In this document: piece by piece, positions 38,761 to 49,608 of the stretch
Layout: each line of letters opens with the position of its first letter
Numbering within the stretch: the first letter of the stretch is position 1
Assembly (NCBI RefSeq): GCF_015832195.1
Contig: NC_052017.1
Location: forward strand, 51,599,652-51,663,651
Length of the DNA stretch: 64,000 nt
Direction: 5' to 3'
From: Motacilla alba alba
Taxonomy: Eukaryota > Chordata > Aves > Passeriformes > Motacillidae
Notes under the pieces: model-generated
Databases searched by the model: none
The model's input: the letters and a program-made list of their open reading frames with translations, nothing else
What the model was told of the DNA's origin: nothing
Program-made: the position numbers and the translations under genes

Positions 38761-39158
38761 TCTGGAGCTTACTTTAAGTTCAGAAATTTTCAAGGTTAGT
38801 GGAGTGTTAAGCTGTTAATATTTTCCTATTGCCTTCTACGGGATTGGGAGTTGGAGCCGTACAGCAAACAAATTCCCCTGAACCTCCTACAGTCATGTTG
38901 TTTCCAAGAACTCCTTTTTTTTTTTTTCCATTTTTTTTTTCTGGTGAGCTGCTAACCTCTGCTTCAACAAAGTGGAGAAAGTGGGGGAGCTGACTACCTT
39001 CTTCAGGGAACAAAGAATGTCTCTCTGCAGATGCTCAGGTAGCTGAACATCAATATTTTTGCCTCTCCTTTGGAAAAAGAATTTCCTAATTTCTTCCGAT
39101 CTCCTCAAAACTAACATTTAAGGGAAGCAAGATGATTTCAACCTAAGAACAAAACCTG

Positions 39159-39186
39159 TTACTGTGCAACCTGTTGCCATAGCAAC
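39159..39186. promoter_or_regulatory. Tandem RFX-type X-box motifs
   Basis: GTTGCCATAGCAAC at 39173-39186 is a near-ideal X-box palindrome (GTTGC-4-GCAAC type), the binding site of RFX factors. Just before it, GTTACTGTGCAAC (39159-39171) forms a second, weaker copy on the same helical side. X-boxes mark ciliary and some immune promoters. No gene start is proven beside them. Confidence 0.5.
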
Positions 39187-39812
39187 CAGCCATTTGGTCC
39201 AGGTCAAGGGTTCAGTGGCTAATACACCAAAAGAGACAGCTATTAAATGTATGTTCTGGAACCTGTGCTTACACACATAGCTAAGAGAAAAACTGCTGTG
39301 TTTGCATCCCTGCTGTGGCTTTTTATTACCCTTATTTTGCTCACACACCAAAATCTGCAGCTGCTCAGGGAGAAAAGTAAATTAGGTGTTTTTCAGAACT
39401 GTTACAAACCAGGTAAGAGCAGAACAGAGAATTCTCATCTGAGAGCCCAGATGAATATATAAAAGTTTACTTCTTCTTTCAAACCTTTACAAGAGGATAA
39501 CAGCCACAATAATCTTTCAAGTACAAAAATGATGAAGTAGGAAATCCAAATCACAAACTGCTCTGCCTGCCTTTCACACCTTTTTCTTAAAATCAGTGAG
39601 TTAAAGCTTTAATAAAAAAGATTTCAGAAGCATTTTCAAGGCTGCTGAACTTTGGTTCCTGTCATACTGAAAAAAAGTCATATTGTAAGTGATGCAACAG
39701 CAGCCAAAAGCATTTTCTCCACCCTTTCCTAATTGGCTGTATGAAAAAGAGAGCTGATGAGAAGATTAGGAGATGTCTTTCATGCTCACATGCTGTGACT
39801 AAGGAATGCTTC

Positions 39813-42800
39813 TCACATCACAGCAGCACCCACCCTGGCCAGGTTGCAGGCAGCCCTGCCAGGCTCACTGCAGGTCCCCTCTGAACTGGGGCAAGGGGGA
39901 TGGTGGCTGCTACTGACTGCTGTAGAAGCTCTTCCCCACTGACAGCCAGCACAAGTGGCTCCTCTTACCAAGGGAGATGAGCCCTGCATGACACAGAAAG
40001 AGAGCGGAGAAAGGCAAATAGCTGAAGAGGATAATTTATTCTACACCAATATATCATCGTACCATCACCCCTCTGCTCTTGAGCTTTCTGTGCTTCAGCT
40101 GCATATTTCCTGCATTAGCAACTAACACAAAAAACCAAACCAAAACAAAAAAAAACCCACCTTGCAAAATTTAGCAGCAAAACAAAATATTTAGCAGCAA
40201 AACAAACAATGGAGTAAGTCCAAAGAAATCTGTCAACCAGCACCAGTGTTCCTCCCCAGTGCAATTACAAATGGGACCCAACATCTCAAAACTGCTAACA
40301 CTCACTGAGATAAGCCTGTGGGAAGTAAGGCTTACCTCTGTTTTGTGCAACATCACTAAGGCCATGCAAAGTAGTGCAGAAGCAAGCTAAAAGGCAGAAC
40401 TTAGGAATTATCTCCCCCTCAAGAAAATTTCTCACAGCATGTCTGGACAGAATGAGTACAAGCACCTTCTTCCATGATATATAAAGAATTTCAGTAAGCC
40501 TCCTACATTTTCCCTGCTGTTTACAAACTCTCGTTCCCACAAATATGAATGAGTGACTTACGTCAGAAATCAAAATATTTTATAGTTAATGTCACAGGTA
40601 ATAGTATAACACTGATGCAGGAGGCTTTCCTGAAGCAATCTCAGGCTGGTGTTTTGCAGTATACTGCTTCAAGTGCCACATGCATCTTAAGAGTAGCAGA
40701 AACCTCACAGATAAGTATTTAATCTGAAAATACTGTTGTCAAGGTCCACCAGGGAACACCACAGAGACCCCAGGACAAAAGAAAGCATATCTAAAGGGCA
40801 GGGAAAATCAATTAATATATATGTAAAATACAGTATGTAAACAGGACCTCTTCTGTATTCAGCATGCATGATTTTTGGAGGAGATATCCCCTCACACATC
40901 TGGCCAAACAAAGAATGCCAGCTTCATGATGCTACACTGGCATTGAGGAGTTTTTATTTTTACTGATTTTTGTAACAGACGGAGGAAGTTTTCCAGAGCT
41001 CCCTTCAAATGGATTTGTTGTTTAGACATAATACAAAATATTTTCTCTCTTACTGCAGCAGAGCCCTGAGATGAGGATCATATAACCTTCCTCAACAGAA
41101 GTTTACAGGGAAATACCAGATAGACAACAGCAGTCACTAAGATGAAAATCTGAAGTTTCTCTCAGCCCTAAATTTCTGATTTCAAATACCCAGAGACTTG
41201 GTGGATGCTGTACTCAGGGTGTTGGTACATGCTACAACCTGTGCCACCACATCTTGCTCTCATTGTCTACCCTTAGCATGAAACATCTGCCCAGAGCACA
41301 GAAAGCAGAAGCTGAACAAGTGGATTGTGTTAGTGTTGTTAGTTTTTCCTTTTACCAAGGAAAAACTCACAAATACTCAAATTTAGCAGCCTATTCAAAG
41401 GCATAAATACCTTTATTTTCTGCAGGAAACCAGCTACGCACTTTAACTTCTGTATATGCTGAAGTACCTCCTGGATGGAGACCCTGCACAGGTTCCCAAT
41501 TGAAAGATCTTAAATAAAAAGGGAAAAAAAAATTGTTTGAATTCAGTTAGCATGATGGATTATTTTTGCTCTGCTTTTACTGCAACCTAGAGAGAAAAGT
41601 AAAGTCTTCTGCAAGAAAAAGACAGCCAGAAAGGTAACTCCTCATGCTCTTCACCACTTCTCTTTAAAACATTAAATGAACATAAAATGAGAATCAGAAA
41701 TTCTCTCAAAAACCTGCCAAAACCATTTACAGCCTCCACATTTCAGAGGAAAACTCCAGCACCTGGAAATAATAGAGCAACCATGTAGCTTTTCCTTGAG
41801 AGCTCTTTGTTATGAACTTGAACATCTGCCCTGCCAGCACCTCTTCATCTCTCTGGCTATTATAATCCAGGCCACAGCCTTCTGACAGGCGCACTGGCTC
41901 TGCTGAGTGAGTTATAACTTCAAGGCACCAATGCTCACAGACATTTGCCAGCAGAAAACAATCTCTCATCCTAACTGGCACCACTGTACTTTGGAAACAG
42001 CCAGCGGGGACTTTTCTTCCTGGCTTTTAAATGCCACTTGAACAACATGCCTGCATTGTTTTACATTTATATGCAGGCTCACCAATTAAATTATGGTTTT
42101 CCAGCTGACTGCCAAAGTTGAAGTTGATATAGTTACATTGATATATGGACAGACGCTGTGTTAAGCTGCCAAACAAGCACCTTTACTCTATTCAGCAGAT
42201 GGCTGATAATAAAGAACTGCAGTTGGAACAGGTATGCCGTCTCCAGCATTAATACCTGAGCAGGAGGAAAACTTTTATTTAAACACGGTTCTGCTAACCC
42301 CAGAGTCTGCAGTGGTCCTGACACCCATGACATGGCTGCTTTCCAGAGCGTGCAACTCCATATTCGAAGCAAAATCATCCCACAAAAGTAATATAAAACC
42401 ATGAGAAGTACTGAAAAAAATCTGAAGATCTGGTTTTAAAATGTGACATATTCCACACTGTGGAGGATTGAAACAGAAGTTCTGTGATGTACATGCATGG
42501 CTAAGGATGACCATTTTGTCCTGTTCCCTTGTCTGTGGTCACCCTTTGTGATTCAGATTTGGTTGCTAGTCTGAAGAGGAAAAACACTTCTAAAATAGCT
42601 TCTCTACCTATCTCTGGGACCTATCTTCAGTCAGATTCATGTTGTTTGAAACTCAAATTACATTTCAATATACCTACACTGCTAAGTTTGAAACTATCCA
42701 AGAAAATACTGAGCCTGCTTAGGGGCACCTGAAAAATTAATTAAGATATAGACATGGAGGACTCCAGTTTTTATTTTATAAAAATATCTCCTTAAAAAAA

Positions 42801-45800
42801 ATAAACTGTTACTTATAATAAGTTTCCAGGAACTGCTCTGGACTGAATTGCAGAATGTCTTGTGAAACTTCTGGTGGGTAAATAAACAATTGCATATAAC
42901 TGCAGCCTCATCACTGCTACTTTTTAAGCAAAAGACTGCTTTTATGTGGCTAATTAGCATATGCCTAAAGCAAAGAGAGCCACAAAATGTCCCCAAAATT
43001 TATTTCAGGCTTTAATGTTCCATAACAGTTTTTGAAAGTGAATTTGATGAGAAGAGAAGAGAAGAGAAGAGAAGAGAAGAGAAGAGAAGAGAAGAGAAGA
43101 GAAGAGAAGAGAAGAGAAGAGAAGAGAAGAGAATTTTAACCAGTAGCAAGTCAATTACTTTGCAGTGAAGTCCATCCAGGAGAATGGAGTGTTTTGGAGC
43201 TATCAGTGATTCACAGATCCTAATTTTCCAGGTGACCAAACAACAGTACTGCTACAGTACTGATCTGTGCCTGAGAAAATAACCCCGAATAAAGCCAAAA
43301 ATGGTACTAACTCAAAAAAGGGAAAAAAAAGCATGAAACATCCTTCACCATATTTTTGACTTAACATCTGCATAAACACTAAGGCTATCACGAAGCTGAA
43401 CTCTGCCAGGTCCCTGGGGACTATGAACCACGTCCCCTAGCTTCCCTGCAGAGCAATAAAGCCCCCAGAGCAGTCTCTGCACAGCTAAGTGTCTGAACAC
43501 TAATTACTGAGACTCTGCTTAAACAACACCTATTTCATACAAAGGAACTGCTGTTTCATGCTTACTCTTACACTGTTTAAAATTGAGTGCTTTTCATGTT
43601 TAAAAAAAAAAAAAAAAATTGGAGAACTACTTATCCATACCTTCATTACTGAGAAAACTGCTCAGAGCTAATCACAAGAGGTGTAGATGACAGGACAGCC
43701 CATGAGACATGCCCAAGAATCTCAGCCCCATTCCCTTCCCTCGCTTACGCTGCTCATTTTGTTTTTGCTGTGTCACCTTCTGAGAGAAGAGGCTTCTCCA
43801 CCTCCCTTGATAGACTGGCAAGTGTTTTGCAGATAAACTCTGATGTCAGAAGAGGCTTCCAATCTTTTGGCGTAACACAACTGAAAGTGGTGATGAACAA
43901 ATACAGAAAAATGTTCTGAAATATTTTCTCACTTACTACATTTGCCCCTGCATTTTCCTGCCAATTACTGCAGTCCTTTCTACAAGCTCTTTCTTCTTCA
44001 GAGGGCCTAAAGAATGCAGAGCTGGGCTGGGCAGAAGCAGGAAAGCTGTATTTCCAGGCTGTACCCTTACTTTCTCACAGAATTTCACTGGTTGACCCAA
44101 GGCAAGCAAATCACACCCCCTTTCCCTATCAGTCCCCAGTTCCAGAACAGTGGGAACCTCTTTCTTCTGTAAAGCACTTTCAGACCTACTGACAATAAGT
44201 GCAAAGTGAGAAGTAGGTATTATTACAACCTCTCTTTTTCATGACAGGAAATCCCACACAAATCAGACATCTAGAAAATATGACTATAAAGTTTACACTG
44301 AATTATCTATATAAAACAATGCTCTACAACAAACAACAAAACTATAGGTTTCTTCTTTCCCTTCTCTTGTTGTTAAATTAATCTGAAACCCAAATCCTAA
44401 AAGGAATTATATGCCTGCTGAGCTTTAATCACAAGTAATCCCATTGATCTCAATGAGAATACTCCTACAAGTCCATTAAGAAAGATCTCTTGCTGTTGAC
44501 TGTAATATTAGTATGCACAAGAACAAAACACATATCCAGCTACAAGTATGTTCTTTTAATATCCTTATGGACTCAACCCAATAGATGATACCTATCTTCC
44601 GGGCCACTAAAGGTCACTGCATCCCAGATCTCTAACAGGCTGACCTATTTTGAGAATTCCCCAAATGAAAAAATAACTCCTACTACACAGTGCAGTCACT
44701 ATAAAGACACTGCTTACCATGGCTGATGAAACCCTCTGCCTGCACTGCTAGCATGACAGCAACTCATATCACTGAAGGCCTGCCTCATACTCTCTTCAAA
44801 GAAAACAATATACACACAGAATTTACCTAGTCAGACAAGTGTACTTTTTTAGCTGAACTTCTCATCCTCTAACCCAGAGAAAAAAAAATAAGTGTTAACC
44901 CTTCTAAAATAGAGGGTGATGTAAATTTTTTTCATTAATAACTAGATTGAGATAACTTAGGAAATAGATAAACTTTTGCATAATGTTGTAATCTTAAAAA
45001 CTCATCTCATCCTCTAACCCAGAGAAAAAAAAATAAGTGTTAACCCTTCTAAAATAGAGGGTGATGTAAATTTTTTTCATTAATAACTAGATTGAGATAA
45101 CTTAGGAAATAGATAAACTTTTGCATAATGTTGTAATCTTAAAAATTATGCCCTATCACCTCTGCCATTTTATCAGTCTACCACTCAGCAGGGCCTGCAA
45201 AATGCAATGGATGCTCTCCATTCCCCTTACCTTTTGGAAATCTATCAATGTCATAAATTTTTGAGAGCAGGGAAAACCAGAAGGCTTTGAATGAAGAGTA
45301 ATAATTGCAGTTACTCCCTCCTAACTGCAGAGCTCAGTATTTTTCATCTTAATGGGCAACACATCACTTAAGAATCACAAAGGCCAGCCTCTCTCTCATG
45401 AAGAGTTAGTCTGCAATTCAATGTGTTTTAGCAGTCAAGTAGTTGGAAGGTGCTACTCATCTATTAAATTTGTCCTGAGAAAGCAAACACCTTTTCGAGG
45501 TTATCAGCCACTAGAGGGGTATTTGGTATCTTACCGAAAACATGATAAAAAAGTAAAAGAAAACAAAAACATTACGAAAGTTAAAGAAAACCTCTAAAAA
45601 CATATTTCCCACAGTACTGCAACTGCACATTAGGTTCCATGCAAAGTGTTTTAGGAAGAACAATGCTTTACTTGTGTGTAACTATGCAAAAGCTAACCCC
45701 CCATCTCCCAATTCCTAGGTTTACCCACATCAAACCCTGCAATTCCTGCAAGAAGAGATGCAGTTTTATATGCCAAGAAGATGGCTAAAATAACATTAGT

Positions 45801-48800
45801 TTTGATTTGTCTGTACAGTTGGTCAGCTTTGAGTGTATCAAAACCTGAATCTTCAAGCATGCCAAGGTAGAACCTGACATGCTCAGGGTTAATAAACAAG
45901 CAAAAGAACAACCTACAAATTGCTTCCTATTTACAATTGTCTGCCTCTTTACAGATTCATCATCACCAGATTTATTGTTCCATAAAATCTTCAAAAGGAC
46001 CCCAAAAAACTGTCATCGAATTGGTCCAACTTCAAGCAAAGTAGAAGATTCTACTTGGCTAAAGCCACTCCAAAGCTACCTATATTTAAAACATGTCTAA
46101 AGAAAGATGAACATGTATTTCAGTTCCTGAAGATGAATGCACAATGAATACAAAACTCATAAAAAATTATAAACTGACTCGATGATTGAGTTCACACAGT
46201 GCCACTAGCTGAAGAAGGGTAGAGGATGGATTGTGCCAGGATATTAACGGCATCACAGCTTCTATATACTTTGTTAAATCTCATCAGTTTGGGACCAATG
46301 AAGCTGCTGGCAACTTCAAAGACCCTCTCCAAAAATCTGTGTAAAAATAACTATAATTGATTGATAGACTTAAGCACCACCCCTGGCTTCTTCATTTCCT
46401 TACAGTCTGCCTTCAAAGATGTGAGCTAGAAGGTTTTAGTGAAGCTGTCTGTTCAGAGGAGTGTTTCAAATACACAACTTACTCAGAATCAGCATGGCCA
46501 TGTAACTGGGATAAGAGAACCCAGTATCACTCCTCTTTTCTCTGCCAAATCAATGTGGGCTATTACTTTATTTATAACAATTGTGGTTGTTATAAAATGG
46601 ATCATATCCTATCACAGGCAGGATCTGCACAAGCACCTAATTTAGAAATAACTAAAACAGCTCTTGCAAATGTTCAGGAGCAGACAATACTCTGGGCATC
46701 GGAAGAGGAAAATACACCTTTTAAAGCAGACCTCTTAAAAGAGGCAGAAAAACAACTGGATCATGAAAATAGATTCCCAGGAATGAATGTTTCCATTTGA
46801 AACATAATGCAAACATTTCCCTCTTTTTCCCTGATTTTACTGGACTGTACCCATCTTGTTTTTTCTGCAATATTCTGGTGAAAAGATTTTACAATTACTC
46901 TTGTAAGAGAAGAGCTTTGTCCCCACCTCAAGTTCATGTCCTTAACTGCACCATTCCTTTTTAACACCCAAAGAGGCCACTGAGTTCTGAAAAGAAGAGA
47001 GTGGCTTTGCTGAGCTACCACCATATCCTGTGCTGCCAATAGTAACATAAATGCAATTCTGAAATGTCACAGCAACCCTGTTCATTACTTTATTCAGCCT
47101 TGCTAATTTTTAAATTGTCTGTCTAAATCACTTCTTCCGTCCTTACCTTCTGCTAATTAAACTCAAGAAAGCATCTTGAGGTTCTGGGAAAGAAGACTGT
47201 GAGCTTAATATTTATTATTTAAACCATCCACATCTCAGGTATGACTGTGGCCCCTCCACAAAACCAGTTTTAAACACAGAATTTCTTTATTTATCATTAG
47301 AAATGGAAAACCAAGGCACCTTACATTAATACGATAAACACAAACAGTACAGGTGGGCATCTGTAAGCTGTCACTCTTTTATAGATGCCCATCTTGGATA
47401 TTAGATACTAAATCTCTATTCTTTCCTCCCATGGTCAAACTTGAGTACTTAAAGGCAGAAGCGGAACCTCAGCAGCTCAGAAAATGTGAATGACAACTGT
47501 CTGCAATAATCCATCCCACTGGTTTTGTTTAGGATCAAACTGAGTTGGACAAAAAATGTAATAGTGTGGCCAAATAACAGCTTGAGTCCAACTTAGAGAT
47601 CACAAGCCATTTGACTACACTTGCTATAAGGCTGGATGGCTTTTCCTCCTGATGGATTTGTTCTGCAGTCTGGAATAGGAAAGTTTATTCCAGATAGGGA
47701 TATAAGCAAAAATAAGATCATGTAGGAGCTAGATAATAAAAATAATAATCATGAGCACACGGTAAAGGAATGTACTTTGCACTTCTTTTTCTTAGAACAG
47801 CAGAATGGTTTGGACTGAAAGGAACCTTTAAAGATCATCTAGTCCAACCCCCCTGCTACGAGTGTGATGTTTCCCTTTTTCCTGTCACTGGGGCCTTCAC
47901 CCAGTTGCCATGACTTTCCAAATATGATGGAGAGTGACTTGGCAACTTCATCAGTTCTTCCTGCTCATAATGATTCTCTTGATGAAAAAGGCCACCTGTC
48001 AGTACGGCTGTATGAGATCCCACGGGCAAAAGATGAAGAGTTGGCATCTCATTTAGTAGTCATTTAACCAAAGGAAACTTGAATGCCGGAGTTATCCGCA
48101 CCTTCATGCTTCCTTAGGAGTTGATAACTTAAGAGCACCTAGAATAGGAGGACTTTGCCTCCTGTGCTTAAAGAGAGGAAAATTTTGTTTCTGATATTAC
48201 TGGCCATTTGGTGGTGGGAAGCTCCAGCTATCCCAAGCAACAGGGATGGGTAACATACAGCAGACCAGCAGCTGTTTCTGAAAGGTGCTCTCTCTACCTG
48301 AGTACATGAACACAAAAAAAAAAAAAAAAAAAGGAAAAAAAGGTGCCTCATACATCTCCCTGGTGCAAAATTCAGCCTTCTTTAAAGATACCAGGGAATT
48401 AAGGCTGTGTCCTTGAAAGCAGTACCCTTTCTGATGAAGCCTTATCAGAAAAACTGGGCTCAGAGCAGCCAGAGAATTACATGGCCACATCCCCTGTTTG
48501 CAGGGCAAGAGGAGAAAGGAAGCTCTTATCTACACTAAAACAAAGGACCAGACACTTTAAGCCCCCTTTATATTACCATATAATACAGCTATTGTTATGG
48601 TTCTTTTGCTATATCTTCATTGTATCTCTATTGTGAATATTACTAGGTCAGGCTGTCACCAGGACCCATTCAAGAAGAGTTGGAAACACATCACAGAAGA
48701 CTATTATTTTTGAACAGTAAGTAGAGTCAGGCAAATGACCTATTTATTTTGAAAATATTTATTCAAGAGCCCTCAGCCTTAAGGTCTCATTTCAGATGCC

Positions 48801-49608
48801 AGGCATATAAGAACAGGCAGTACATCTTAATTTGCAAATATTGGGCTAAATGTACAGATAGCAATTTCACTTCTCTAAGCAAGTAAGTAAATGTAAAATA
48901 GACTTTAAAAAAATCCAAATGAAAAACACATTTCCTAGGGAAAACATAACTGCTGGGATTGGTTTTCCTGACTTCTGGATTACAAACCTGAGACATCTCA
49001 GATGCCTCGGGACTGTTTTTAACAGATACTGCACTGCAGGACTGCAAATCCAAGTACTCTATACTTACCAAAACCAGGCCTACCTCTGTTTAAAACTGAA
49101 CAAGAATGAAAGTAGACTAAGCCCATGATGCCCTCCAATGCCAGAAGCATACCACCCTGGTTTATAGCCTCATCACTTAATTGTGAATTATAAACAGTAC
49201 AGAATTCCTCCTTATCCATGTTCCAGTCTGAGTATCTGAGTTCTTCACAGATTTTTGCCACTAAAGAATCAAAGCTTTGGAGGAAGACAAAAACCAGAAA
49301 TTAATCTGCCATCTCCATTCAAATGCTATGAATCTGGTTTAACAGCAAAAACAAAACCAAAACAAATAAACAAACCACAACCCCCCACCTCAGTCCTTCA
49401 TACTTCATATCTTCTGTCACCAAGACCAAACACTAAGCACAGAGAGATCTCTACCAACATGTTGATCCCACTTCCAGCTGCACACAATTGTGCTGTCTGA
49501 GAAAAACCAGCTAATTACTCTAAAGACAAGTCCGAGCAAGCCACCGAGATCTCCATGTTCATCACCAAATAACAGACTAACCAGTCTGCTGCTAATCCGT
49601 GTCAGAGC
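39813..49608 (-). CDS. Unidentified spliced gene, about 411 residues seen, 5' end missing
   Basis: Eleven minus-strand segments with plausible splice sites join in one frame: 49608-49472, 49274-49069, 47183-47147, 46986-46927, 46336-46198, 45881-45725, 44793-44718, 43880-43777, 41508-41411, 40386-40336 and 39983-39813 (stop TGA at 39815-39813). Donors at 49069 (GTAAGTAT), 47147 (GTAAGG), 44718 (GTAAGCA) and 40336 (GTAAGCC) are strong. Successive phases (2,1,2,2,0,1,2,1,0,0) fit every join. The product is rich in amphipathic helix, for example 'LVAKICEELRYSDWNMDKEE', 'FLERVFEVASSFIGPKLMRF', 'DWKPLLTSEFICKTLASLS' and 'SIQEVLQHIQKLKCVAGFLQ'. A hydrophobic run, ILAIFLAYKTASLLAGIAGF, is in the 45.8 kb exon. 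It resembles HEAT/ARM-type solenoids in texture only; I do not recognise the family. The first join and the terminal exon, which is less helical, are the least certain parts. Confidence 0.55.
43049..43133. repeat. GAGAA pentanucleotide microsatellite
   Basis: About 17 uninterrupted copies of GAGAA (85 bp) in an intron of the unidentified gene. The purity suggests it is young and length-variable. Its purine-only strand could form a triplex. Confidence 0.95.
44861..45145. repeat. Perfect 145-bp-period tandem duplication
   Basis: The block starting 'ctcatcctctaaccc' at 44861 recurs at 45006 and runs to 45145. I see no difference over about 140 bp, including an identical 9-base A-run. The duplication lies in an intron of the unidentified gene, close to its 44.75 kb exon. 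Either it is very recent or it is an assembly artefact. Confidence 0.93.
47800..47862 (-). mobile_element. CR1 3'-end fragment
   Basis: 'cagcagaatggtttggactg' and 'aaagatcatctagtccaacc' are the reverse complement of the CR1 3' terminus. Only about 65 bp remain. It is intronic to the unidentified gene. Confidence 0.8.

Larger units (their letters stand above)
36272..39812. other. BLVRA 5' flank or first intron
   Basis: This lies between the BLVRA coding start and the end of the unidentified upstream gene. It contains a CR1-like fragment (37885-38075), a GC-rich block with a TATA-like element (38400-38760) and RFX-type X-box motifs (39159-39186), each listed separately. A plus-strand open frame at 39247-39412 with a membrane-like segment and a good donor is also present but is not supported as a gene. 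Confidence 0.5.

Noticed and set aside
39247..39412. Plus-strand open frame with an N-terminal membrane-like helix and a strong donor, 60 bp after the X-box motifs
   Set aside because: No in-phase second exon could be found on the plus strand. It overlaps the probable 3' end of the unidentified minus-strand gene, and the product resembles no family I know.
46357..46800. 147-codon plus-strand open frame rich in cysteine
   Set aside because: It lies antisense between exons of the unidentified gene. A second frame over the same bases looks equally protein-like, and there are no matching splice sites or family resemblance. It is probably a chance frame.
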